Under the pieces are notes generated by a model. The model saw nothing but the letters and a program-made list of their open reading frames with translations. It was not told the origin of the DNA and ran no database searches. From Pandoraea captiosa (GTDB taxonomy: Bacteria; Pseudomonadota; Gammaproteobacteria; Burkholderiales; Burkholderiaceae): a stretch of DNA of 64,000 nt. The stretch covers positions 1 to 64,000 of the forward strand of contig NZ_CABPSQ010000005.1 of assembly GCF_902459775.1 (NCBI RefSeq), read 5' to 3'. Shown here one piece after another: positions 17,070 to 27,009 of this stretch. Each line of letters starts with the position of its first letter. Position 1 is the stretch's first letter. Position numbers and translations under genes: made by a program.

Positions 17070-17960
17070 TTACTCCGAGCGCTTGCGCATCTCCAGCCGG
17101 ATGACGAACCAACCGGCCACGGCCGACATGATCGCCAGCGCGTACCACGTGAGAAGATAGCTCATGTGGTTGTTCGGGAACTGCACGACGGTGAGCCCGC
17201 CCACCGGATAGTCGCGATCCTGCGATTGCGTCTTGCCCGTCACGGCTTCGGCATCGTTGGTGATGGTGTTTGCACCGACGCTCGCCCCAGGCCGTGCGTC
17301 GGCATCGACGAAATACGGGGCCACGTCGGCTTGCGTCAACCCACGCGCCGCTGCAATGGCGAACACGTCGCGCGAATACCAGAGGTTTTCCGCCGGGGCG
17401 TTCTTGCGCAGAAAGCCGCCGCCGGGCTCGGGCATGCGCAACAGCCCGGTCACGGTGACTTCGCCGGCGGGCGCGGGCGGCACCGACTCCTTCCAGCCGG
17501 GCGGCACGAAGCCGCGATTCACGAGCACTTCACTGCCGTGCGCGGTGCGCAGCGGCGTGAGTACCCAGTAGCCGCCGCCAAGATCGGTCACCGCTTGTAC
17601 GAGCGTGTCCTTGTCGAAACGATACGTGCCGGTAAGCGAGACGTGCCGATATTCGTCGGCTTCGCGGCTGAGCGCCGACCACTGCGCGCGGGTGGGAGCG
17701 GCAGACGGTGGTGCGTGTACGCGCGAATTCACGCGCTCGATCAGATCCAGCTTCCAGGCGCGGCGTTGCAGTTGCCAGGTGCCCAGCGAAGCGAACACGC
17801 TGACGAGCAACAGCGTGAGGACGCCGAGCACGACGAGCCGAAGCGCGGACGGGCGGGGAGCGGGGGACGCGGGGGAGGAGGCGCCGGAAGTTCTGGAAGC
17901 GCCGGAAGCGCTCGGGGGACGCTGCGCGTCCCCCGATTTGTGAAGTCGATCGCTGCTCAA
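17070..17960 (-). CDS. SURF1 family cytochrome oxidase assembly protein
   Basis: About 296 residues. One transmembrane helix lies near residues 40-62 and another near 265-285, enclosing a periplasmic domain, as in SURF1/Shy1 proteins that help insert heme into oxidase subunit I. Family motifs visible are GTWQLQRRAWK after TM1, VNRGFVP in the middle, and PNNHMSYLLTWYALA before TM2. No ATG precedes TM1; the frame starts at TTG (17960) after a Ser/Ala/Pro-rich tail, so the start is uncertain. It lies 12 bp after cyoD and so belongs to the bo3 oxidase operon. Confidence 0.88.
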   Translation of the reverse strand: MSSDRLHKSGDAQRPPSASGASRTSGASSPASPAPRPSALRLVVLGVLTLLLVSVFASLGTWQLQRRAWKLDLIERVNSRVHAPPSAAPTRAQWSALSREADEYRHVSLTGTYRFDKDTLVQAVTDLGGGYWVLTPLRTAHGSEVLVNRGFVPPGWKESVPPAPAGEVTVTGLLRMPEPGGGFLRKNAPAENLWYSRDVFAIAAARGLTQADVAPYFVDADARPGASVGANTITNDAEAVTGKTQSQDRDYPVGGLTVVQFPNNHMSYLLTWYALAIMSAVAGWFVIRLEMRKRSE

Positions 17961-17972
17961 GGGGTATGCCGT

Positions 17973-18383
17973 TCAAGGGAGGTTTTTCGTATCCTGCATC
18001 ATACCCGGCATCATGTTCTGGTTCAGGTGATACATCACCCAGAGCGAGCCCGAGAGCGTAATCACCACCAGCACGATCGTGAAAATCAGCGACAGCATGT
18101 TCCAGCCGCCCTCCGATTTCGCGTTCATGTGCAGGAAGTAGATCATGTGCACCACGATCTGCACGGCAGCAAGGAACAGGATCATGATCGCGGTCGTGCT
18201 CGACTTCTCGAACACCCCGCCCATCACGAACCAGAACGGAATGGCCGTGAGAATGACCGACAGGATGAAGCCGGTCGCATAGCCGCGCAGCGTGCTGTGC
18301 GGTCCCTCGTTGCCATGATCGTCATCGTGGTCGTGCCCGTGGGCGTCGTGCAGGGTCGCGTCCTGGCTCATGTCTTGGCTCAT
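17973..18383 (-). CDS. cyoD: cytochrome bo3 ubiquinol oxidase subunit IV
   Basis: 136 residues. A His/Asp-rich N-terminus ([16 protein letters not shown]) is followed by three helices. [20 protein letters not shown] and the [11 protein letters not shown] segment are typical of CyoD, which stabilises the CuB site during assembly. The ATG overlaps the cyoC stop (ATGA), with GGGGGTG just upstream. The His-rich N-terminus could bind copper, but that is only a suggestion. Confidence 0.93.
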   Translation of the reverse strand: MSQDMSQDATLHDAHGHDHDDDHGNEGPHSTLRGYATGFILSVILTAIPFWFVMGGVFEKSSTTAIMILFLAAVQIVVHMIYFLHMNAKSEGGWNMLSLIFTIVLVVITLSGSLWVMYHLNQNMMPGMMQDTKNLP

Positions 18384-19060
18384 GGCAACACCCCCATCAG
18401 ATAGACAAACGTGAAGACGCCGATCCACACGACGTCCAGAAAGTGCCAGAACATCGACAGACACATCAGACGGCGGCGATTCGGCGCCGTGAGTCCGTGC
18501 TTGTTGATCTGCACCAGCAACGTGATCAGCCAGATGATGCCGAACGTGACGTGCAGCCCGTGCGTGCCCACCAGCGTGAAGAACGACGACAGGAACGCGC
18601 TGCGCCACGGCCCGGCGCCTTCGTGAATCAGGGTGGCGAACTCGTACAGTTCGAGCGACAGGAAGGCGGCGCCGAGAATGCCCGTCACGATGAGCCAACC
18701 GGTGACGGCCCGCTGGCGACGCCGTTGCATCTCCAGCATCGCGAACCCGTACGTAATGGACGAGAGCAGCAGGAATGTCGTGTTCACTGCCACGAGCGGC
18801 AGTTCGAACAGTTCCGCGCCGGTGGGACCGCCGGCGTAATTGCGACCGAGCACGCCATACGCCGCAAACAGACAGGCGAAGACGAGACAGTCGCTCATCA
18901 GATAGATCCAGAAGCCGAGCAGCGTGCCACCCGGCGGGTGGTAGTCGCTCGTCATCATGAACTTCAACTCGCCGTCGCGCGGCGGCGCTGATGCCGGGGC
19001 GTGGGCGCCGCCGCCGAGCGGGGCGCCGCCTGCCGGGAAGGTTGCGGTCGTATCAGACAT
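18380..19060 (-). CDS. cyoC: cytochrome bo3 ubiquinol oxidase subunit III
   Basis: 226 residues with five helices. [10 protein letters not shown]-type sequence (here [19 protein letters not shown]) and the segment [13 protein letters not shown] identify oxidase subunit III. It is part of the proton-pumping quinol oxidase in the inner membrane. The start overlaps the end of cyoB by 8 nt, and its stop overlaps cyoD, so translation is likely coupled. The N-terminus is Gly/Ala-rich. Confidence 0.95.
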   Translation of the reverse strand: MSDTTATFPAGGAPLGGGAHAPASAPPRDGELKFMMTSDYHPPGGTLLGFWIYLMSDCLVFACLFAAYGVLGRNYAGGPTGAELFELPLVAVNTTFLLLSSITYGFAMLEMQRRRQRAVTGWLIVTGILGAAFLSLELYEFATLIHEGAGPWRSAFLSSFFTLVGTHGLHVTFGIIWLITLLVQINKHGLTAPNRRRLMCLSMFWHFLDVVWIGVFTFVYLMGVLP

Positions 19061-21044
19061 GCTGGGCGAGCAGGCGCGTGCGCGCTGCCTCCGTGTGTTC
19101 GACCTGATCGGCCGGGATGTAATAGTCGCGGTGATAGTTGAACGTATGACCGATGGCCACGGCCAGCAGCGCGACGAAGGCCACGATCACCACCAGCCAC
19201 ATGTGCCAGATGAGCCCGAAGCCGCAGACCGTCGCCAGCCCGGCGAGGATGATGCCCGCACCGGTATTCTTCGGCATGTGGATCGGGATGAATCCGTCCA
19301 TCGGACGCTTGAATCCGTGTTGCTTCATCTGCCACCAGGCGTCGTTGTCGTGAACGAGCGGCGTGAAGGCAAAGTTGTAGACCGGCGGCGGCGACGACGT
19401 CGACCACTCCAGCGTGCGGCCGCCCCAGGGGTCGCCCGTGTCGTCGCGCAACTGGTCGCGGCGCAGGTAGCTCACAACCAGCTGGATGATGAAGCAGCCG
19501 ATGCCGATCGCGATGAGCAGCGCGCCCACGGCGGCGACCTGGAACCAGATTTGCAGGGACATATCGTCGAAGTGGCTCACGCGGCGCGTCACGCCCATCA
19601 GGCCGAGCAGATAGAGCGGCATGAATGCGACGTAAAAACCGATGAACCAGAACCAGAACGAGCACTTGCCCCAGAACGGATCGAGCTTGTAGCCGAACGC
19701 CTTCGGAAACCAGTAACTGATCGCGGCGAACACGCCGAACACGACCCCGCCGATGATCACGTTGTGGAAGTGGGCGATCAGGAACAGGCCGTTGTGCAGG
19801 GAGAAGTCCGCCGGCGGCACGGCGAGCAGCACGCCGGTCATGCCGCCGATCACGAACGTCACCATGAAGCCGACCGTCCAGAGCATCGGCACTTCGAAGT
19901 GGATGCGTCCCCGGTACATCGTGAAGAGCCAGTTGAAGATCTTCGCGCCGGTCGGTATCGAGATGATCATCGTCGTGATCCCGAAAAACGAGTTCACGCT
20001 GGCGCCCGAGCCCATCGTAAAGAAGTGGTGCAGCCACACGAGGTAGGACAGCACCGTGATCACGACCGTCGCATACACCATCGACGCGTAACCGAACAGT
20101 CGCTTGCCCGAGAACGTGGCAACGACTTCCGAGAACACCCCGAACACCGGCAGCACGAGAATGTAGACCTCGGGGTGACCCCAGATCCAGATCAGGTTCA
20201 CGTACATCATGGCGTTGCCGCCGAGGTCGTTCGTGAAGAAGTTCGTGCCACCGTAGCGATCGAGCGCGAGCAGCGCCAGCACGGCGGTGAGCACCGGGAA
20301 CGCCGCCACGATCAGCACGTTGGTGCACAGCGAGGTCCATGTGAACACCGGCATGCGCATCATCGTCATGCCCGGTGCGCGCATTTTCACAATGGTGACG
20401 AGCAGGTTGATCCCCGAGAGCAGGGTGCCCACCCCGGCGATCTGCAACGCCCAGATGTAGTAGTCGACCCCGACGTCCGGACTTTGCAGCACACCGGACA
20501 AGGGCGGGTAGGCGAGCCAGCCGGTGCGGGCGAATTCGCCGACGAAGAGCGACATCATGACGAGCACCGCACCGCTCGTGGTCATCCAGAAGCTGAAGTT
20601 ATTGAGGAACGGGAACGCCACGTCGCGCGCGCCGATTTGCAAGGGCACCACGAAGTTCATGAGACCGGTGACGAGCGGCATCGCCACGAAGAAGATCATG
20701 ATCACGCCGTGCGCCGTGAAAATCTGATCGTAGTGATGCGGCGGCAGATAGCCCATGTTGTCGCCGAACGAGACCGCCTGCTGCATGCGCATCATCGCAG
20801 CGTCGGCAAAACCGCGCAGCAGCATGACGATGCCCAGAATCACGTACATGATGCCGATTTTCTTGTGATCGATACTCGTGAACCACTCCCGCCAGAGGTA
20901 GCCCCACAGCTTGAAGTAGGTGATGGCCCCCAGTACGACGACGCCGCCGATCGCCACGCCTGCAAAGGTCGCGATGAGGATGGGTTCGTGGTACGGGATT
21001 GCCTCCAGGGTGAGGCGACCGAAGATCAGCTTGACGATGTCCAT
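19053..21044 (-). CDS. cyoB: cytochrome bo3 ubiquinol oxidase subunit I
   Basis: 663 residues, the length of E. coli CyoB. It reduces O2 to water at a heme-copper centre and pumps protons. Ligands are all present: low-spin heme His112 and His427; CuB His290, His339 and His340; high-spin heme His425; and the crosslinked Tyr294 in GHPEVY. ATG at 21044 ([21 protein letters not shown]) was chosen because this is the conserved CyoB N-terminus; an upstream in-frame start would add ten residues. The gene is preceded by a 126-bp gap after cyoA. Confidence 0.96.
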   Translation of the reverse strand: MDIVKLIFGRLTLEAIPYHEPILIATFAGVAIGGVVVLGAITYFKLWGYLWREWFTSIDHKKIGIMYVILGIVMLLRGFADAAMMRMQQAVSFGDNMGYLPPHHYDQIFTAHGVIMIFFVAMPLVTGLMNFVVPLQIGARDVAFPFLNNFSFWMTTSGAVLVMMSLFVGEFARTGWLAYPPLSGVLQSPDVGVDYYIWALQIAGVGTLLSGINLLVTIVKMRAPGMTMMRMPVFTWTSLCTNVLIVAAFPVLTAVLALLALDRYGGTNFFTNDLGGNAMMYVNLIWIWGHPEVYILVLPVFGVFSEVVATFSGKRLFGYASMVYATVVITVLSYLVWLHHFFTMGSGASVNSFFGITTMIISIPTGAKIFNWLFTMYRGRIHFEVPMLWTVGFMVTFVIGGMTGVLLAVPPADFSLHNGLFLIAHFHNVIIGGVVFGVFAAISYWFPKAFGYKLDPFWGKCSFWFWFIGFYVAFMPLYLLGLMGVTRRVSHFDDMSLQIWFQVAAVGALLIAIGIGCFIIQLVVSYLRRDQLRDDTGDPWGGRTLEWSTSSPPPVYNFAFTPLVHDNDAWWQMKQHGFKRPMDGFIPIHMPKNTGAGIILAGLATVCGFGLIWHMWLVVIVAFVALLAVAIGHTFNYHRDYYIPADQVEHTEAARTRLLAQHV

Positions 21045-21170
21045 AAGCTCGAACCTGGAATCATTCGCGCGCAAGGCGCGTCATTGTCGGGGAGATGGGC
21101 GCGACGTGTCGCCATGCACCCGGGCCCCACTCATTGCGTCACAACGTCACCGCGCACTTCACCGCACACG

Positions 21171-22214
21171 TCACTGCGCCAGCGCCGAACCGGGCGCGCG
21201 CTGCGCATCCAGCGCGAACTGCACGGTGTTCTGCGCCGTACACATGGCGTCGGAGAGGAGCGCGTCGGTGGCATCGGTGCCGCGCGAGCGGCCCCGGTTG
21301 GCGTGTGAGTGGTTGGGCTGGGCCATCATGTCCTTCAGACAGGTCTGGCCCGGCTGCACGCAACGGTTCAGAATCGCCTCGTAGAGGTCGGGAGCGACGT
21401 CGGCGTAATACTTCACCGGCACCCATTCGCTCGGTTTGGCGAGCGCCTCGTACTTGTCGCGCGAAAGGTTTTCGCCTTTCGCCTTCACCTGCCTGACCCA
21501 GGCGTCGAACTCGTCTGCCGTCATGCCGTGAAACTTGAAGCGCATGCCCGAGAAGCCCGCGCCACTGTAGTTCGCGGAGAACCCGTCATACACGCCGGGC
21601 TTGTTGATGACCGCGTGCAGCTTCGTCTCCATGCCCGGCATGGCGTAGATCTGACCGGCCAGCGCAGGCACGAAGAACGAATTCATCATCGTGGTCGAGG
21701 TCAGCTCGAAGCGAATCGGCCGGTCCACGGGCGCAGCCAGTTCATTGACGGTCGCAATGCCCTGATCCGGGTAAAAGAACAGCCACTTCCAGTCCATCGC
21801 GACCACTTGCACGGTGAGCGGACGGGTGTCGGGCGGTATGTCGCGTCTGGCGTCGATACGCTCGAGCGGACGGTAGGGGTCGAGCTTGTGCGTGCTGACC
21901 CACGTGAGTGCACCGAGCGCAATGATGATGAGCAGGGGCGCCGCCCAGATCAGCAGTTCGAGCAGCGTCGAGTGATCCCACTCGGGGGTGTAGACGGCGT
22001 TCTTGTTCGATGCCCGGTATCGCCAGGCGAACACCAATGTCAGCACGATCACCGGCACGATGATCAGCAACATCAGAACGGTGGAAATGATGATGATGTC
22101 CCGCTGCCTCACCGCGAGATCCCCCGAAGGCGACATCAGGACGGTATTGCAGCCAGACAGCAGCGCGAAGGCGGGGAGTAAAAGTACCCCGCGGCGGAAC
22201 TTGGGGGAAGTCAT
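21171..22214 (-). CDS. cyoA: cytochrome bo3 ubiquinol oxidase subunit II
   Basis: 347 residues, a lipoprotein with lipobox LLSGC (Cys22), two helices (about 40-62 and 85-107) and a periplasmic cupredoxin-like domain. WDHSTLLELLIWAAP and AMDWKWLFFYP are family signatures. The CuA ligands of cytochrome c oxidases are absent, as expected for a quinol oxidase. The C-terminal tail (about 290-347) is a low-complexity extension with NHSHANRGRSRG and two Cys. First gene of cyoABCD-SURF1. No cyoE is adjacent; heme O synthase must lie elsewhere. Confidence 0.95.
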   Translation of the reverse strand: MTSPKFRRGVLLLPAFALLSGCNTVLMSPSGDLAVRQRDIIIISTVLMLLIIVPVIVLTLVFAWRYRASNKNAVYTPEWDHSTLLELLIWAAPLLIIIALGALTWVSTHKLDPYRPLERIDARRDIPPDTRPLTVQVVAMDWKWLFFYPDQGIATVNELAAPVDRPIRFELTSTTMMNSFFVPALAGQIYAMPGMETKLHAVINKPGVYDGFSANYSGAGFSGMRFKFHGMTADEFDAWVRQVKAKGENLSRDKYEALAKPSEWVPVKYYADVAPDLYEAILNRCVQPGQTCLKDMMAQPNHSHANRGRSRGTDATDALLSDAMCTAQNTVQFALDAQRAPGSALAQ

Positions 22215-22268
22215 GCTGCGATCGATGGAACCGTAGCCTTAGACCGTACCCATCATGGACCCCGCATC

Positions 22269-22296
22269 TTGATGCATCAATTTAGGGTAAACCCTA
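22269..22296. promoter_or_regulatory. two adjacent palindromes between cyoA and a divergent MHS gene
   Basis: TTGATGCATCAA (22269-22280) is a perfect 12-bp palindrome, and TAGGGTAAACCCTA (22283-22296) a perfect 6-2-6 palindrome 2 bp later. They lie 55-82 bp before cyoA and 79-106 bp before the transporter. The first resembles an FNR site but has a 2-bp centre instead of 4. They look like binding sites for oxygen- or redox-linked regulators; identity unknown. Confidence 0.5.
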
Positions 22297-22374
22297 TGGC
22301 GGTGACTCGCGATACCTGCGATGCTTTTCTGGCACGAGTGTCATCGTCATCCCGATCCGCGAGGGGGTCCGATA

Positions 22375-23706
22375 ATGTCAAGCAGTGCTCATCAAACGCC
22401 CACCCCGGGCGTACCCGCCGCGCCGACGGCGCACGATCACGGGAGTAAGTCCCGCATCGCGCCAGAGGAAATCGCGGTCGGCGTGGTGGTCGGACGCGCC
22501 TCGGAGTATTTCGATTTCTTTGTGTTCGGCATTGCTGCCGTTCTCGTCTTTCCCCACGTCTTCTTCCCATTCGCGGACGGCCTTCACGGCCTGCTGTATT
22601 CGTTCACGATCTTCTCCTTCGCGTTTATTTCGCGACCGTTCGGCACGGCGCTGTTCATGAACGTGCAGCGTCGCTGGGGTCGCAGTGTGAAACTCACGGC
22701 GGCGCTGTTCGTGCTCGGCACAGCCACGGCCGGCATGGCCTTTTTGCCGGGCCACGCGGTGTTGGGCGATCGTGCGATCTGGCTGCTCGCGTTCTTCCGT
22801 CTGTTGCAGGGTATCGGCTTCGGCGGTTCGTGGGACGGGCTGCCATCGTTGCTCGCGATGAATGCACCGCCGCAGCGACGCGGCTGGTATTCGATGATGG
22901 GGCAGTTGGGCGCGCCCATCGGATTCATCATCGCGGCGTCCCTGTTCCTGTTCCTGCACTGGAGTCTTGAGCCGGACGACTTTCTGACATGGGGCTGGCG
23001 CTATCCGTTCTACGTCGCGTTTGCCGTGAACGTGGTGGCGCTCTTCGCACGGCTGCGTCTGGTCGTGACGCATGAGTACACGGCCATGCTCGAAGAGGGA
23101 CAACTGGAGCCGATCAGCACGCGTGAGATGGTGCGCTCGCAGGGCTACAACATCTTCCTCGGCGCCTTTGCCGCCCTCGCCAGTTATGCGCTCTTCCATC
23201 TGGTCACGGTGTTCCCGCTGTCGTGGATTTCGCTGCAAAACACGCAGGACCTCAACAGTGTGCTGATCGTGCAGCTATGCGGGGCGGTTGTCGCGATCAT
23301 CTGCACGGTGCTCTCGGGACGCATTGCCGATCGCATTGGCCGGCGGACCACTTTGGGGCTTTTCGCGATCTTCATTGCCGTTTTCGCCCTGTTCGCACCA
23401 TTTCTGATGGGCGGCGGGTCGGCCCAGCAGGACATCTTCATTCTGGTCGGCTTCGGCCTGCTCGGACTTTCATATGGGCAGGCCGCCGGCACGGTGACGT
23501 CGAACTTCGAGCAACGCTTTCGCTACACCGGCGCGGCGCTCACGACCGACTTCGCATGGTTGTTCGGGGCCGCGTTCGCACCGCTCGTCGCCCTGGGGTT
23601 GTCGGCAGAGTTCGGGCTGATCGCCGTGAGCGGCTATCTGCTGTCCGGGGCGGTCTGCACATTGCTGGCGCTGCGCATCAACAAGGCACTGGAAACGAAA
23701 GACTGA
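22375..23706 (+). CDS. MHS-family MFS transporter next to the bo3 oxidase
   Basis: 443 residues, 12 predicted helices. VGRASEYFDFFVFGIAAV in TM1, the loop ISRPFGTALFMNVQRRWGRS and RLLQGIGFGGSWDG after TM4 indicate the metabolite:H+ symporter family. The usual motif-A loop (GxxxDRxGRR) is altered after TM2 (MNVQRRWGRSV) but intact at mid-protein (GRIADRIGRRT). ATG follows GAGGGGGTCC. It is divergent from cyoA and shares its control region, which suggests joint regulation with respiration. Substrate unknown. Confidence 0.85.
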   Translation: MSSSAHQTPTPGVPAAPTAHDHGSKSRIAPEEIAVGVVVGRASEYFDFFVFGIAAVLVFPHVFFPFADGLHGLLYSFTIFSFAFISRPFGTALFMNVQRRWGRSVKLTAALFVLGTATAGMAFLPGHAVLGDRAIWLLAFFRLLQGIGFGGSWDGLPSLLAMNAPPQRRGWYSMMGQLGAPIGFIIAASLFLFLHWSLEPDDFLTWGWRYPFYVAFAVNVVALFARLRLVVTHEYTAMLEEGQLEPISTREMVRSQGYNIFLGAFAALASYALFHLVTVFPLSWISLQNTQDLNSVLIVQLCGAVVAIICTVLSGRIADRIGRRTTLGLFAIFIAVFALFAPFLMGGGSAQQDIFILVGFGLLGLSYGQAAGTVTSNFEQRFRYTGAALTTDFAWLFGAAFAPLVALGLSAEFGLIAVSGYLLSGAVCTLLALRINKALETKD

Positions 23707-23730
23707 TCGTCTGCATGACGTGGTGCACAA

Positions 23731-23760
23731 ACAACGGCGCGACAACGTTCGCGCCGTTGT
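23731..23760. terminator. bidirectional hairpin between convergent genes
   Basis: ACAACGGCGCGA pairs perfectly with TCGCGCCGTTGT around a 6-nt loop. The 12-bp stem lies between the stops of the MHS transporter and the LysR gene. There is no T run, so it is a stem-loop with probable but unproven terminator function. Confidence 0.65.
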
Positions 23761-23784
23761 CACGTCTGTGACTTGTCGCTTTGC

Positions 23785-24654
23785 TCACACCTCGTGGAGC
23801 ATGCCGACGATGGCCTCGGTGATGTCGTGCGTGCGCGAATCGTGCTCGCGATGAATCATGCCCACAGTGCGCAGCAAGGGCGGCTCGGCAATCGGCACGA
23901 TGCGAAGCAGAGGGTCCGACTGCCAGTCGCCACGATGCAACAACGGGAGCACGGAGACGCCGACGTTCTTGCGCACGAGCGCCACGATCGTTTCGATGGA
24001 GTTGAGTTCGAGATATTCCGTCACGCTCAGCTTCGCTGCCCGCAACGCCTGCTCCACGACCAGTCCCGTACGAACGCGACGGTCGAAACGCAGGAAGGCG
24101 GCGCTGTCCAGAATGTGTTGCGGGTCGGACTCGGTAATGTCGCGATTCACGACCATGATCATCGGTTCGGTGTAGAGCGGCGTCCACACCAGACCGTCCG
24201 CGCGGGCATCGTCGGCGCGTGCCACGACCGCAGCGATATCCACCTCACCCTGTTCGACGAGATCGGTCAGTTCGTCCGATCGCGCCGACGTCAGTCGCAC
24301 GTCGAGTCCCGGATGTGCCGTCTTCAATTCGGCCACGACCAGCGAGAGCGCGCCGATGACCGACACCACCGCGCCGATGGTCACGGGCCCCTGCATGGTG
24401 TCGGCGGGCGTGGCGGTCAGCTCGGCAGTGAGCGCCAGGATTTGCTCGACGCGGGGAAACAGATCGCGCCCCTGCCGGGTGAGCGTGATCTGGCGTCCCC
24501 GGCGATCGAAGAGCCGCTGCCCAACGGCGTCTTCCAGGCCCCGCATCTGCAAGCTCACGGCTGCCTGCGTGAGCGCAGCGCGCTCGGCGGCCGCCGCGAA
24601 CGAGCCGGTTTGCGCGACCAGCCGGAACGTCTTCAACATGCGCAAGGTGAGCAT
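23785..24654 (-). CDS. LysR-family transcriptional regulator
   Basis: 289 residues: N-terminal helix-turn-helix (about 5-63, LKTFRLVAQTGSFAAAAERA, then QAAVSLQMRGLE) and a LysR substrate-binding domain (about 88-285). It is divergent from a peptide ABC importer operon with only 78 bp between the starts, and a 24-bp AT-rich palindrome lies in the middle. By position it should control that operon and itself. The inducer is probably a peptide, amino acid or gamma-glutamyl compound handled by the operon. Confidence 0.9.
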   Translation of the reverse strand: MLTLRMLKTFRLVAQTGSFAAAAERAALTQAAVSLQMRGLEDAVGQRLFDRRGRQITLTRQGRDLFPRVEQILALTAELTATPADTMQGPVTIGAVVSVIGALSLVVAELKTAHPGLDVRLTSARSDELTDLVEQGEVDIAAVVARADDARADGLVWTPLYTEPMIMVVNRDITESDPQHILDSAAFLRFDRRVRTGLVVEQALRAAKLSVTEYLELNSIETIVALVRKNVGVSVLPLLHRGDWQSDPLLRIVPIAEPPLLRTVGMIHREHDSRTHDITEAIVGMLHEV

Positions 24655-24682
24655 CTGAGAGTTAAAAATAACTTAATCGTGA

Positions 24683-24706
24683 AAAAGAAATATTAATATT
24701 TCTTTT
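24683..24706. promoter_or_regulatory. 24-bp perfect AT-rich palindrome (LysR/ABC operon)
   Basis: Twelve bases (24683-24694, AAAAGAAATATT) are followed directly by their exact reverse complement (24695-24706). It is almost pure A+T in a GC-rich genome and lies 29 bp from the LysR start and 27 bp from the first ABC gene. It may be operator and -10 region at once. GGGAG at about 24715-24719 follows. Confidence 0.7.
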
Positions 24707-24732
24707 CTCTGCGCGGGAGACATAATCGTGTC

Positions 24733-25833
24733 ATGCACATTCCTCATGACCGGATGGCCCGGCCTGAGGCGGATAGACGCAGCAATGCCGACCCACACAA
24801 CGCGCTCATGACCATGCCCGCAGACGCTGGGCCGGTGCTCGACGTCACCGGACTGTCGCTGAAATTCTCGAAGGCGCCCGACGCGCCCAACCTGATCGAC
24901 GGCGTGTCGTTCGCCGTGCATCCCGGCAAGACGCTGTGCATCGTCGGCGAGTCGGGATGCGGCAAGAGCGTGACGTCGCTCTCGCTCATGGGGCTGCTGC
25001 CCAGTCCGCCGGCGAACGTCGTGGCCGGTCGCGCCCTGTTCGAGGGCCGCGACCTGCTCGCGCTCGACGAGCGCGAATTTGCCGACTTGCGCGGCAACCG
25101 GCTCGCGATGATCTTTCAGGAACCGATGACATCGCTCAATCCGTCCTTCACCGTCGGGCACCAGATCGAGGAGGGCATTCGACGTCATCGCGGACTGGAC
25201 CGCCGCGCTGCGCGAGCCGAAGCCCTCGACATGCTCAAGCGCGTTCGCATTCCCGCGCCGCAAACCCGGCTGGACAACTATCCGCACGAGCTGTCCGGCG
25301 GTATGCGTCAGCGCGTGATGATTGCGATGGCGCTGGCCAACCGTCCCGCGTTGCTCATTGCGGATGAACCGACCACGGCGCTCGACGTCACCATTCAGGC
25401 GCAGATGCTCTCCCTTATCCAGACGCTGCAACGCGAAACCGGCACCGCCGTCGTGCTCATCACGCACGATCTCGGCGTAGTGGCCGAGGTCGCAGACGAC
25501 GTTGCCGTGATGTACGCCGGACGGATCGTCGAATACGGCACGGTGAGCGAAATCTTCGACGACCCGCAGCACCCGTACACCATCGGGCTGATGGGCGCGA
25601 TTCCATCCATCGGCAAGCGCGAAGGCACGCTCGCGACCATTCGCGGCGCCGTGCCGTCGCCCGAACGCATGCCCTCCGGCTGCCGCTTTGCGCCGCGATG
25701 TCCCTTCGCCGAAGCCCGGTGCACCCGCGAGGCACCCACCGAGAAAACGTTGTCCGGCGCGCACCGCGTTGCCTGCTGGCTCGCGCCGGTCGAAGCGCAG
25801 ACGTCGCCCGTTCGCGAAGCGGTGATCGCATGA
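24733..25833 (+). CDS. peptide ABC transporter ATP-binding protein (DppD/OppD type)
   Basis: 366 residues. Walker A GESGCGKS (about 72-79), signature [15 protein letters not shown], Walker [13 protein letters not shown] and H-loop THDLG are present, followed by the C-terminal oligopeptide-type cysteine region ([15 protein letters not shown]). It powers uptake of peptides or similar solutes. The N-terminus is unusually long before the first strand; internal ATGs at 24754, 24808 and 24814 are possible starts. Its stop overlaps the next ATPase gene (ATGA), so the two are translationally coupled. Confidence 0.9.
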   Translation: MHIPHDRMARPEADRRSNADPHNALMTMPADAGPVLDVTGLSLKFSKAPDAPNLIDGVSFAVHPGKTLCIVGESGCGKSVTSLSLMGLLPSPPANVVAGRALFEGRDLLALDEREFADLRGNRLAMIFQEPMTSLNPSFTVGHQIEEGIRRHRGLDRRAARAEALDMLKRVRIPAPQTRLDNYPHELSGGMRQRVMIAMALANRPALLIADEPTTALDVTIQAQMLSLIQTLQRETGTAVVLITHDLGVVAEVADDVAVMYAGRIVEYGTVSEIFDDPQHPYTIGLMGAIPSIGKREGTLATIRGAVPSPERMPSGCRFAPRCPFAEARCTREAPTEKTLSGAHRVACWLAPVEAQTSPVREAVIA

Positions 25834-26966
25834 GTGCGCCCACCCCCATTCTCGAAGCGCGCGAGCTCACGAAGCACTTCGGCGGCCATCGCGTCGGTTT
25901 CTCGCGCGCACCGACGGTGTATGCCGTCAACGGTGTGTCGTTCTCGGTGCAGGCGGGCGAGACGTTCGCCATCGTGGGAGAGTCCGGTTGCGGCAAGTCG
26001 ACGCTGGGGCGTCTGCTGTTGCGTCTGCTCGATGCGACACGGGGTGAAGTGCGCTATCAGGGCGAAGACATCATGACGCTGGGCGCCGGCGCGATGCGAC
26101 GACTGCGGCGCGAACTCCAGATCATTTTTCAGGACCCGTTTGCCTCGCTCAATCCGAGCATGACCGTCGGCGGACTGATCGGCGAGCCCATCGCGCTGCA
26201 TGGCCTGGCGCGCGGGCGGGCGAAGGACGAGCGCGTGGCGGAGCTGCTGCGCACCGTGGGTCTGCAACCCGATTACGCGCAGCGGTTCCCGCACGAGTTT
26301 TCCGGCGGCCAGCGTCAGCGCATCGGCATTGCACGCGCGTTGGCCGGCGAGCCGCGCGTGATCATCGGCGACGAACCGGTCTCCGCGCTCGACGTCTCCG
26401 TACAGGCGCAGGTCATCAACCTGCTGGAGCGCCTCAAACACGACTTCGGGCTTACGCTCATCATGGTCGCGCACGATCTGGCGGTCATCCGTCACATGAG
26501 CGACCGCGTGGCGGTGATGTACCTCGGCGAGATCGTGGAGTTGGCGAGCGCCGACGCGCTTTTCGATAACCCGCTGCATCCGTACACGCAGGCGTTGCTT
26601 CAGGCGATTCCGGCGAGCCGCCCGCACCTTCGACGCGCGCGTGCCCCGCTGGGTGGCGAATTGCCCAGCCCGACCGCGCCGCCGCCGGGATGCCGTTTTC
26701 ATCCGCGCTGCCCGCACGCGCGCGACGCGTGCCGCGAGCAACGGCCGGTGACCGAAGTGCTGGTGGACGGACGTCAGATCGCATGCCACTTCTGGCGGGA
26801 CATCCAGAACGCCGGAGCCAGTCCTGCGCGCGCGGCCGCGCCAAGCGAGAAGCTCGGCCGGCGACTCGCGCTGTATCGCGCGCGTCAGGCGCAGGCCGGC
26901 GGCGCTGCCGTCGACACACTCAGCACCGCAGGCACCATCAGCAACACCGGCGCGACCTCTGCATAA
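25830..26966 (+). CDS. peptide ABC transporter ATP-binding protein (DppF/OppF type)
   Basis: 378 residues. Walker A GESGCGKS (about 50-57), signature [15 protein letters not shown], Walker [14 protein letters not shown] and H-loop AHDLAV, then the oligopeptide C-terminal Cys motif ([15 protein letters not shown]). It is the second, non-identical ATPase of the importer. An extra C-terminal tail of ~50 residues rich in Ala, Gly and Thr is not part of the ATPase fold. Starts inside the stop of the upstream gene; 43 bp separate it from the binding protein. Confidence 0.9.
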   Translation: MSAPTPILEARELTKHFGGHRVGFSRAPTVYAVNGVSFSVQAGETFAIVGESGCGKSTLGRLLLRLLDATRGEVRYQGEDIMTLGAGAMRRLRRELQIIFQDPFASLNPSMTVGGLIGEPIALHGLARGRAKDERVAELLRTVGLQPDYAQRFPHEFSGGQRQRIGIARALAGEPRVIIGDEPVSALDVSVQAQVINLLERLKHDFGLTLIMVAHDLAVIRHMSDRVAVMYLGEIVELASADALFDNPLHPYTQALLQAIPASRPHLRRARAPLGGELPSPTAPPPGCRFHPRCPHARDACREQRPVTEVLVDGRQIACHFWRDIQNAGASPARAAAPSEKLGRRLALYRARQAQAGGAAVDTLSTAGTISNTGATSA

Positions 26967-27009
26967 CCACACCTTCACAACACCATTACACAGACAAGGG
27001 ATCCCACGC

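Noticed and set aside
18957-21308. A 783-codon open frame on the plus strand opposite cyoB/cyoC
   Set aside because: It is antisense to a certain gene, is rich in His/Arg/Asp with no domain, and is explained by high GC at codon position three.
22269-22280. FNR/Anr box before cyoA
   Set aside because: TTGATGCATCAA has a 2-bp centre; FNR needs TTGAT-N4-ATCAA.
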